A stretch of DNA of 64,000 bases from Histomonas meleagridis. Its lineage: Eukaryota > Parabasalia > Tritrichomonadida > Dientamoebidae. A model generated the notes under the pieces. That model did no database searches. It was not told the origin of the DNA and worked only from the letters and a program-made list of their open reading frames with translations. Shown here piece after piece: positions 38,701-46,048 of this stretch. Each line of letters starts with the position of its first letter. The first letter of the stretch is position 1. Made by a program: the position numbers and the translations under genes. The stretch spans positions 62,001-126,000 of the forward strand of contig WSYJ01000005.1 of the NCBI GenBank assembly GCA_020186115.1, read 5' to 3'.

Positions 38701-41304
38701 ATATTAAATAAAGATACATTCATTATGTCATTATCTTATGATGGTGAACATTGGGCAAGTACTTCCATTAAATTAAAATATGAAAAACCTCAAAGAATCG
38801 AAATCTTTAATAATAAGTCAAATACTATTGATTCAATTGTATGTACAATTGAAAAGAATAATGAAGAAGAAGAACAATTCTCAATTATTATCTTTTCTCC
38901 TTGTATAATATTTAATGAATCAAGTTTATTCTTGATCATTAATAAAGAAATTCTAATAAAACCATTTTCGAATAGTAATTATTGTCCAAAAATGATATTT
39001 AATAATAATAGTGAATCATTAAAACTTAATGTAGTAGCTAAAGAAATATCTAAAGAAACAAATGAGTTCATAGATTGTAATAAATCCGGTTATTCAACAT
39101 TATTATTACCATCGATACAAAAGAACTTTTTTGTTCCTTTAACTTATAACTTAAATCATTCGATGAGTACTGTTGTCATCACATTTTTTTCATCGATCAA
39201 AATCATCAATAATTTAGACATAAACTTCAAGTTAATACCAACGGATAAGTTACCAATATTTAATGAGAAAGAATTAATGAATAATGTCGCGTCAAATAAA
39301 TTCATGGGCAAAAAGATCGGGAATTCAATATTATGTCAATCAAACACCGAAATATTAATCACGACAGTCACCAAAAAAGGATATTACTACATAAAAGTTA
39401 AAGGATTTTCGACATATCCAATAATATCATTATTCGAACCTAAGAAAACAGTATTTCGAGTCCAAAACTCAATGAAAAGTATATTAATGGAATTAAACGT
39501 CATTAAATCGGAAACAGGTTATACCATTAAGTTTAACCCAATCGAATTCCCGACGCCAATAACTATCGCGAATCAATTAGACGTGCAAATATTCGCATTC
39601 CAATTTATTTGTTTTAAGCCATTTGAAGTTTTACCAAATTCAACTTCTTTGTTTGCTTTCGATGAGCCGTTGGCGTATCCGTCAATGCAAATATTGTTCG
39701 ATAAATGTTGTTATAACATTTCATTGGTCGAAGATACGCAGCCGATTCAAATGGAACAAAAATATAAAAATAAATTCGTTTATGTTCAAGTGAAATCAAA
39801 CTCAATTGGTAATAGAATGGTGATAATAACTTATGATCCAAATCATTCTTATTCATTATTATCAAAGTTTTCATTATACTTACAAATACCAAGAATTTTC
39901 TTATCAGTAATCGATCAAAACATGAGAGAATTCATTTTAATTACTTTGAATTCTATAAATTTCGATTTCATTCAAAGAGAAAGCGGTTTGTCTGTAAAAT
40001 TCAATTTGAAAAATTTACAAATGGACGATCAGATTTCAATGAACTCAATTTTGTACGGAAGAAACGATTCGAACGATAGGCCGTTTATTTCTTTCCAATG
40101 TATATGTTCTCCTGATACACCGCTATTCACGTCATTCCAATTCATTTCATTGATATTACAAAGAATAGATATAAATATTAACTCCAATTTCATTTTCGAA
40201 TTAATTTGCGTTTTTAATTTGTTGAAGAAATTTAATAAAATGAAAATCGAACCGGCAAAAACGAAAAACTTTGAATCAATTTCATTGATTAACATTAATT
40301 GGTTTGAAGTTAGCCCAATATTTTTAGTAATTTCATTTAATAAATCGAATGATCGAAATTCGATTTATAATAATAAAATGCCAAGTTACTTCAAATATTT
40401 GAAATTGATATCGATAAATTCCAAGAAAATTTTAATTCCCGGAATTTTCATTGCACATTTAATTGATCAAATTCAATCATTAATTGAAAAAATTTCCGAT
40501 GATTATAAAACAGTTGCATTTAATCAAATGATTCAAATGCTTGGTGCTAGTGGCGTAGTCTTAAATGCATTTAATATTCCTTCGATCATTGCCACCAAAT
40601 ATTTAAATTTGACTTCATTAACGAGTGAATTGTCAAATGAAATTAACGACTTCACGCAAACGGTCGCCGAACGATACGATAACCGAAAAGTGCTTCACGG
40701 TTATTTTTCTGTTGAAATCATGAAACAACTTGTTCATCAATTAAATCAAAACAACTTTTATATAACTCCATTAGTTATCGGAGTATTACATAATAAGAAT
40801 ACTGGTATTCAAATCAAAAGAGTCTCAGGTTATAGTTATGGAGTTGGTGTTGCAGGTGTATTAACTAAATCATTTATTGAGAAAATGGAATCTACGCAAT
40901 CGATGCAAAACATATTACAAGCGAGGCCAATGAGAGCTTACATCGAGAATCGAATAAATATATATAATAACGAAGTTGCGAATTCGCAATTATTAATTTC
41001 GCGGAATTCGAATTCTAATGAACAAATCAAATTAATTATAAAATATTTAGGAAATAATAATTTGATATGTATCACAAACGTAAACATTTACATCGTGAAA
41101 TCGGATGTATCAGTGATATTGGATCATGCGCTGATCAAGTTAATGGTCGGAATCAAAGTGGAGGCAAACACATTGACAATTCTCTTTAAAGAAAGAAGCC
41201 CAATGATATTGAAAATAGATAGAAAATATTTGGATTCGGTAAAGTTGTTCCTGTTGTCACAAAATGAAATGCAAAGGATCTTTGGAAGATCTATAATTAT
41301 ATAA
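32734..41304 (+). CDS. VPS13-family bridge-like lipid transfer protein
   Basis: A 2856-residue VPS13 homologue. The N-terminal chorein domain is clear (GGIVSKIIMHYLKEFLEP, then KGSLVLNNIELKSTAL and RKGTIGYIDVSFPWKKL). A very long run of repeated beta-groove (RBG) segments fills about residues 400-1850. A VAB/SHR-like adaptor region follows (PVQIENLLSVPFDLYYKNEKENKLINLG, about 1850-2200), then an ATG2_C-like helical domain (LGASGVVLNAFNIPSIIATKYL) and a C-terminal PH-like domain with a family-typical RVSGYSYGVGVAG and IENRINIYNNEV. It would move bulk lipid between organelles at contact sites. The size is close to yeast Vps13 (3144). It lies inside the about 15-kb segment bounded by the ProRS-like repeats. 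Confidence 0.93.
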   Translation: MGGIVSKIIMHYLKEFLEPASTQQMKLKIFKGSLVLNNIELKSTALTSQLIPFIVRKGTIGYIDVSFPWKKLNKNPTIITIRDVFVVLQFDGRILLKKDMQASRDALHVEQEQTSPVAEKQSFIQGIFETIIDNVRINIENIHICVEIPIEETTISIGLVIKKINLSTLDENDKVITSIVHPKSVHKGLTITGLAAYFDTFSDQIPIDLFQQTMKDQITGEHQFLLSPTDISTILIHSHDPQDKYTNQLSVNIPKIKLGLDFHQCRALVSLSSMVRKLQNSRRYASCNRPKSFENCSKVWRYMHRCALVQNHPINFKPKLALNILKNRIQYLKYFQKVRNSKNTTNRIGSPKYNLSSFQNKIGKEPSLFLQEYSEAICIKEEALKEIGSLTDIDLSELKNFRQAKEFIFSMKQLYGSLNIDSIKFEMKYTINEPIIKGKLSKFTSTLDSLPTGAKANLKIEKFYIKSPNKNNNNEMFEHLNIENEIFLNGDCIIPSTPDMTTINLTISPLQIIVDLDTIFHLTELFTDQSIQFLPEKLRITYFDFGEKIQPIKLIKNYSLNLNIPSFRITIPYTTNQENDSIDFILYDFNLSKPQTKIIADNVQLIPINFVINFSLKFLLTNEIVMFESQNLKTDLSLVLYDQKINADITIDFSLDSFSLYLVQTNIVSLLNALQSITSLSLFQRKKNSKQIFVFGKNKLFLTAKIPNINIILDDGIADKLMKISLGPIISKITYEDEKLNLNANIMPIKINHINELFMEIQNPINITFDLINNTQTITINIDKIHGFLLFDTLQWLLKYMDSIIKTIPKPKQIQNQNQINNVKSNINLNVQVTNTIFEMKIPKENLMIDLKTIEVKNKNNNLSSLNVNISDLSIYKGNHFILKPFNLNIPINFPNPFDLQIDFVEVGIIPEDINPLFDYIPQILKFMVKLREMPFMPEKIQLYLKVKKVKLLILENIESYISQLSILNINLNLFLTRKSIKTNVDIDKIRGYYLDKLSFIKIPDKLHVEFNLLDNNIEVLTNLSKTNVKVKEELIYWALRFKFNTENLKGKDETDINKPSKTIKINLNLKPINITLLKKTKNLIKLFIDETTINLTKDEKIGIDLNSNGLTIKTDYIKQKVVKFEQLKFQLLKDRLFARIPKVIIYISIPYIFKVIKYIKNIIPKNNNLVQYNTILDETNNKQMKIPMINIDFLMEGMQINILPKQNDVKTHYLSINIPTIQLAFNSFYKLIALNIGSIIISTICHKRRPTIKISGIKLSLSFSDDNDINLVTFDYINSLPTNNNNNENNIIEKINLTFKVEQIQVLYTNLFASTIINCLVFDFNMLPKNNFNLPMKMIPINLEVQLNDFQIVMIMVEPIATFLLSEINLKYNFGDLDASISKVNVISKEGESMPIIKTLTNDNLIKIQFKNKELFCIFSEAQIYVDYQLLTSIVTFIMSSPLLELMKNDNTNTKQMIKQQSSFSSMNSLNSFSSLNSLESIEGLQITIIVRIPIINIIIPSSLNPEDNMNLNINFGCLLELSNRRTSIALENFNVFISNPITKQSFSPLISDFGFVATIRKTSKGLSITMNIIELIIKISVFDILLFKQIIESIQKTVELRTYTYEETNFKSKFQLEDIRITSEKIELILCEDNKSSKSLFIPIFRFIIPQINTIATLTQTVNTFMIELTPYLEFFNNITGSYDFIIETFPLLLILVLTEETTQINLQVQKDYNININLPIFAITRIKKIIKILKAQINFSQRYLRSSELPILSISNELESYILIKQKGVELKLLPTEILPIFNVNDSNLNMIEFKYKNLQFNFNPNSISYPTYITSYQNKNIIICVNKIPYKCGLLITLKSPVQIENLLSVPFDLYYKNEKENKLINLGTINPKKRFSLTLSPNVNNYYTIIPININSNNVQKYFYFTISYENDKIEIFQVPINKSYFNCIKVPYIDYLSGIKVFAIKSQFIIRNYLPYHIHIRSNDNEIPITIKSNGKNNLYFGNILNKDTFIMSLSYDGEHWASTSIKLKYEKPQRIEIFNNKSNTIDSIVCTIEKNNEEEEQFSIIIFSPCIIFNESSLFLIINKEILIKPFSNSNYCPKMIFNNNSESLKLNVVAKEISKETNEFIDCNKSGYSTLLLPSIQKNFFVPLTYNLNHSMSTVVITFFSSIKIINNLDINFKLIPTDKLPIFNEKELMNNVASNKFMGKKIGNSILCQSNTEILITTVTKKGYYYIKVKGFSTYPIISLFEPKKTVFRVQNSMKSILMELNVIKSETGYTIKFNPIEFPTPITIANQLDVQIFAFQFICFKPFEVLPNSTSLFAFDEPLAYPSMQILFDKCCYNISLVEDTQPIQMEQKYKNKFVYVQVKSNSIGNRMVIITYDPNHSYSLLSKFSLYLQIPRIFLSVIDQNMREFILITLNSINFDFIQRESGLSVKFNLKNLQMDDQISMNSILYGRNDSNDRPFISFQCICSPDTPLFTSFQFISLILQRIDININSNFIFELICVFNLLKKFNKMKIEPAKTKNFESISLININWFEVSPIFLVISFNKSNDRNSIYNNKMPSYFKYLKLISINSKKILIPGIFIAHLIDQIQSLIEKISDDYKTVAFNQMIQMLGASGVVLNAFNIPSIIATKYLNLTSLTSELSNEINDFTQTVAERYDNRKVLHGYFSVEIMKQLVHQLNQNNFYITPLVIGVLHNKNTGIQIKRVSGYSYGVGVAGVLTKSFIEKMESTQSMQNILQARPMRAYIENRINIYNNEVANSQLLISRNSNSNEQIKLIIKYLGNNNLICITNVNIYIVKSDVSVILDHALIKLMVGIKVEANTLTILFKERSPMILKIDRKYLDSVKLFLLSQNEMQRIFGRSIII

Positions 41305-41913
41305 AGAATCTTTCCCATAAATTTGTTTTTGGTATGAAAAGTGTCATTTATTCCACTTTTTCATAATGGTTTTGTGGAACGAATTCAAATTTATAAATTG
41401 AATGTAATTGTCTGTAGACATTCGAAAATTCCGGGATAATCAAACGATATTATACTCGTTATTTTCGATTGCACAATAAAACAAATGAATATATATTTTA
41501 AATGAATCATCGATTTTATTATTTATGGATTAATTATATAAATAATCAAATTTTTCTTTCAAAAAAATTAAAATATATTTTTGTTACACTCAATCTCAAA
41601 TTCTTTACACACAAGCAAAGACAATATGTTGAGTCAATACAAATATATTTCTGATGCGTACTTGCCTTTAAGAAATAGTACCACATCTTTCCTAAAAATG
41701 AAAAGAAATTTTTTTACATCTTATAATAATTCGAAGATTTTCATCAATTTACCATTGCATTTCGTCATGAATACACAATCCATTTCGATTAGGAGTCTTA
41801 TTGGAAAATATTTTTATCTAATTTCTGATTTTTTAAAAATTTTTTCTTTACTTTTTATCAAAATAATTTTTTATTTCAATAAAGTAATTCATAATTTACA
41901 TAAAAAGGAAAAA
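41305..41913. other. intergenic and in-frame upstream extension
   Basis: Contains the VPS13 3' end and promoter of the BspA-like gene. From 41581 the frame is open in phase with that gene, but it encodes AT-rich, low-complexity sequence before the signal peptide; I treat it as leader. Confidence 0.45.
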
Positions 41914-44900
41914 ATGAAATGTAAATTCATTTTTCTTTCGATTATTCTCTTTTTTGTGCAATCAAGTGAAATATTTAATTCTACTACACAAACACTTACT
42001 GTAAATACTTATGATGAATATTTAGAAAGGAGTTCATATAAAAGTCAAATAATATATATTATAATTAATGATGGTGTTGATGAAATCGAAGATTATGCTT
42101 TTTTCAAGTGGTCATCACTAATTTCGATTGAAATTGGTGACTCAGTTACTTCAATTCAAGGTTATGGATTTTATTACTGCACTAATTTAGAAAAAGTTAT
42201 CATTGGAGAAAATGTTAAATTAATTGATAATTATGCTTTTATTTACTGTTCAAATTTAGCAACACTTATCATTGGAAAAAGCGTAAAAACAATTGGAAAT
42301 TATGCATTTGAAAAATGTTCATCATTAAAAAATTTCACAATTCCATATTTAGTTACATCAATTGGAACTTCGACATTTGAGTCATGTACTAAATTGGAAA
42401 CAATTATCATTGGAGAAAATGTGAAAAAAATTGATAATTTCGGATTTAGATATTGTTCTTCGTTGAAAAATATTACAATTCCAAAATTAGTGTCTGAAAT
42501 AGAATCAACTGCTCTTATAGGATGCATTAGTCTCGAATTTATAAATGTTTCTAATGAAAATGGTTATTATTCTGATAATGATGGAATCCTTTATAATAAG
42601 GATTTCACAATAATTGTATGTTATCCAGCAGGTATTTCTTCTCAATCATTTGAAATACCAAATTTGGTAACATCTATTGGAAATAATGCATTTTATTCAT
42701 GCTCATCCTTAATAAATATTACAATTCCTAATACAGTCACATCAATTGGAGATGAAGCATTTCGTTTATGTACTAATTTATCCACATTAATCATTGGTGA
42801 AAATGTTAAAACAATTGAAGATTTTGCATTTTATTCTTGTTCATCATTGGTGAGTATTATAATACCAAATTCTGTTTCAACAATTGGTGATTATGCATTT
42901 GATTTGTGTTCTAAATTAGAAACAGTTATTATTGGAGAAAATGTAACAACAATTGGAAAAAATGCATTCTACAAATGTTCAATAAGGAATATTATAATCC
43001 CAAATTTAGTTACATCAATAGATGATTATACATTTTATTCGTGTGATAAATTAGAAACAATTACCATTGGAGAAAATGTAAATATGATTGGTACCAGCGC
43101 ATTTTATTTATGTTCATCATTAAAAAATATTACAATTCCAAATTTAGTTACAACAATAAAAGATAGAACATTTTATTCATGTACTAGTTTAGAATCAATA
43201 ATCATTGGAGAAAATGTGAGAACAATTGGAAACGATGTATTTCGATATTGTTCTTCTTTAAAAAATATTATAATTCCAAATTTAGTTACATCAATCGGTA
43301 ATAATTTATGTGAAAAATGTATTATGTTAGAAAAAGTTAATATTGGAGAAAATGTGACAACAATTGGAGATTCTGCATTTTTTTCATGTTCATCATTAAA
43401 AAATATTATAATTCCAAATTTAGTTACATCAATTGGAACTTCGACATTTGAGTCATGTACTAAATTAGAAACCATTATCATTGGAGAAAATGTAACATCA
43501 ATTGGTGAATATGCAATTCGATCATGTTCATCATTAATAAATGTTACAATTTCAAATTCAGTTACAATAATTTGTGCATATGCATTTGCATTATGTAAAT
43601 CACTAATAAGTTTTAAAATTCCAAATTTAGTTACGATAATTAATACATCTGTATTTAATCAATGTTCATCATTGACAAATATAACAATTCCAAACTTAGT
43701 TATAACGATTGATGTTTGGGCATTTCAATCATGTGCCAACTTGACCACAGTTATTATTGGTGAAAATGTGACAACAATTGGGAGTTCTGCATTTCAATCA
43801 TGTACTAACTTAGTAACAATTATCTTTGGTGAAAATATAGCAACGATTGGAAGTTCTGCATTTAGTTATTGTTCATCATTAAAAAATATAACAATTCCAA
43901 GCACAGTTACATCAATTGGAATTTATGCATTTAGTTCATGTACTAACTTAGTATCTATTACCTATGGTAAAAATATAACAATGATTGGAAGTTCTGCATT
44001 TAGATCATGTTCTTCATTAAAAAACATAACAATTCCAAACATGATTACAACAATCCAAGATTATACATTTCAATCTTGTACTAACTTGACTAATATTATC
44101 ATTGGAGAAAATGTAACAACAATTTGTTATTCTGCATTTAGATCATATTCTTCTTTAAGAAATATTATAATTCCAAATTCAGTAATATTAATTGAAAGTT
44201 ATGCATTTAAATTATGTGATAACCTCGAAACAGTTATCATTGGAGAGAATGTAAAAACAATTGAAAGTTATGCATTTCGATATTGTTCATCATTAAAAAA
44301 TATTACAATTCCAAATTCAGTTACTTCAATCGAAAGTTATGCATTTAATTCATGTAATAACTTAGAAACAGTTATAATTGGAGAAAATGTAACAACAATT
44401 GGAAGTTATTCGTTTGAAAATTGTACTGATCTCAAATGTATTTATTTTACTGGCATTGAACCACCAAAATCTATAAGTTCAAGTGCATTCAATGATGTCC
44501 CAACGAAATATATTATGACATCATATTTGTATCCAAGTGCAACATTCGGTTCACTCACAGTAACCCATAAATTGGTTGATGAATGTGATATATCTCTATG
44601 GCCAACTCTTACGTTTACAGAATCAAATACATTTACACAAAGCTATACATATTCAAATACATTTTCACAATCAAATACGTATACTATATCAAATACTTGT
44701 CCAAATACATTTACTAAATCAAGCGTGTTTACTAGATCAAATGTGTTTACAAACACATATATGTTTTCACACTCAAATACTTTTACAAGTTCAAAACAAT
44801 TCGGTGCAACATTTATTAATACATTAATTTTTACGCATTCAATCACACAAACAATAATTCAAAAATCTATTTTCTCGAATACTGTAACTATTTCTATATT

Positions 44901-45288
44901 TGATTCATCATATTATTATACAGAAACTTTATTTATTTATTATAAATATATAACTGTTAAATATTACTCATATATATCATATTATACAGGATTTTATACA
45001 ATTTTACAACAAAATGAAACGAATAATATTGTAAACCAAACGAATATGATTATTATCATTTGTGTTTGTATTGCGATAATTATTATTGTCTCAATCATTA
45101 TAATATTACTCATTCGTAAAAATAAACTAAATAAAGAAGAAAGTTTTGATGAAGAAAGCATAAAAGAAGAAAATATACTTGATGAAGAAACACCATCAAT
45201 GAATAATATTAATTTTATTAATTTGAATGATATTGAAGAAGATCCATTTGCAAAGGATTTCAAAGAAAATAATTTTGCAAAGATTTAA
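41914..45288 (+). CDS. large BspA-like leucine-rich surface protein
   Basis: An 1124-residue type I membrane protein. The ATG at 41914 starts a clear signal peptide (MKCKFIFLSIILFFVQSSE). Some 35-40 TpLRR units of 23 residues follow, with the consensus SSLKNITIPNLVTSIGxxAFxxC, interrupted once by the family-typical non-LRR DNDGILYNKDF segment. A stalk of TFTxSNTF hexapeptides (about 44600-44800) precedes the membrane helix (IIIICVCIAIIIIVSIIIILL). The cytosolic tail of about 60 residues has an acidic EEDPFAKDFK motif near its end, shared with the protein at 46049. BspA-like proteins bind host or extracellular-matrix partners in other trichomonads; the ligand here is unknown. Confidence 0.92.
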   Translation: MKCKFIFLSIILFFVQSSEIFNSTTQTLTVNTYDEYLERSSYKSQIIYIIINDGVDEIEDYAFFKWSSLISIEIGDSVTSIQGYGFYYCTNLEKVIIGENVKLIDNYAFIYCSNLATLIIGKSVKTIGNYAFEKCSSLKNFTIPYLVTSIGTSTFESCTKLETIIIGENVKKIDNFGFRYCSSLKNITIPKLVSEIESTALIGCISLEFINVSNENGYYSDNDGILYNKDFTIIVCYPAGISSQSFEIPNLVTSIGNNAFYSCSSLINITIPNTVTSIGDEAFRLCTNLSTLIIGENVKTIEDFAFYSCSSLVSIIIPNSVSTIGDYAFDLCSKLETVIIGENVTTIGKNAFYKCSIRNIIIPNLVTSIDDYTFYSCDKLETITIGENVNMIGTSAFYLCSSLKNITIPNLVTTIKDRTFYSCTSLESIIIGENVRTIGNDVFRYCSSLKNIIIPNLVTSIGNNLCEKCIMLEKVNIGENVTTIGDSAFFSCSSLKNIIIPNLVTSIGTSTFESCTKLETIIIGENVTSIGEYAIRSCSSLINVTISNSVTIICAYAFALCKSLISFKIPNLVTIINTSVFNQCSSLTNITIPNLVITIDVWAFQSCANLTTVIIGENVTTIGSSAFQSCTNLVTIIFGENIATIGSSAFSYCSSLKNITIPSTVTSIGIYAFSSCTNLVSITYGKNITMIGSSAFRSCSSLKNITIPNMITTIQDYTFQSCTNLTNIIIGENVTTICYSAFRSYSSLRNIIIPNSVILIESYAFKLCDNLETVIIGENVKTIESYAFRYCSSLKNITIPNSVTSIESYAFNSCNNLETVIIGENVTTIGSYSFENCTDLKCIYFTGIEPPKSISSSAFNDVPTKYIMTSYLYPSATFGSLTVTHKLVDECDISLWPTLTFTESNTFTQSYTYSNTFSQSNTYTISNTCPNTFTKSSVFTRSNVFTNTYMFSHSNTFTSSKQFGATFINTLIFTHSITQTIIQKSIFSNTVTISIFDSSYYYTETLFIYYKYITVKYYSYISYYTGFYTILQQNETNNIVNQTNMIIIICVCIAIIIIVSIIIILLIRKNKLNKEESFDEESIKEENILDEETPSMNNINFINLNDIEEDPFAKDFKENNFAKI

Positions 45289-45560
45289 ATTTCAATAAAT
45301 AAATAATGATTGTGACTTGCCACTATATTTTTTTCATGATTGATAATTCGCATAAATAAACAGGCTTTAGTGGAGTAAGTCGACATAATAAAACGAATAA
45401 ATTTTATAGTCATATATTAAAATTAAATTTGATCAAAAATGACACTCTAACCATAAAAATATTTTTGATAATAATAAGTTTTCTTTATGCATTTATATTG
45501 ATTTTTAATAAATATTACCATTTATGGTAAACAATTTTTTAATATTTATTTTTATTTTTA

Positions 45561-46024
45561 TTAATATTCAGTTAATGTTTTCAATTCACTGATAGCAACA
45601 GGTTGATTATCAACTGATACTGTGTCCTTGTCAAGTTTTGATGATATAACAATCGTATGTTTGAGCATTGATATTACTGCGGTTTGCATCTTTTGACCGA
45701 AATTTGATTTCGCTCGATTATCAACGATGATGCAGATTGGATTAACATATTTCTTCAATTCTTCAATTGTTCGTTCAAGTTTTTCTTCTTCCTTTTGAAC
45801 AAAAACAACATAAAATCCGTTAATTTTACGTCGTGTTCCAAGTAACGAAGCTGAAAGATCAACAAGCATAACTGTTATCTTGTAAAGCGGAGTTCTTGTA
45901 CGCTTTGAATCTAATCCAAGCATTTCTGGATAACAATCACGTAAATCTTCGATCTCTGCAACAACTGCACCTTCAACAACAGATGGATTTGTTGCAACAT
46001 CAGCATAACGAATGAATTTGGATA
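45561..46024 (-). pseudogene. C-terminal part of the ProRS-like gene, 5'-truncated
   Basis: Starts within the 145-bp repeat (frame KFIRYADV...LDSKRTRTPLYK) and continues past it with ITVMLVDLSASLLGTRRKING and an anticodon-binding-like domain (FVQKEEEKLERTIEELKKY, CIIVDNRAKSNFGQKM). It stops at 45561. This is the sequence the copy at 30906-32018 lacks. The first Met in frame is in PEMLGLDSK (45923), so the piece could only be translated as a 120-residue fragment. It begins 24 bp after the stop of the neighbouring surface-protein gene, without a promoter of its own. Confidence 0.8.
45880..46024 (-). repeat. 145-bp direct repeat, copy 2
   Basis: Same orientation as copy 1 at 30913-31057; recombination between the two would restore an uninterrupted ProRS-like frame of about 475 codons on the excised circle. 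Confidence 0.95.
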
Positions 46025-46048
46025 ATAAAATTTTCTTACAAAAATATT

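Noticed and set aside
41581-41913. N-terminal extension of the large BspA-like protein
   Set aside because: Same reasoning: the signal peptide begins at 41914.
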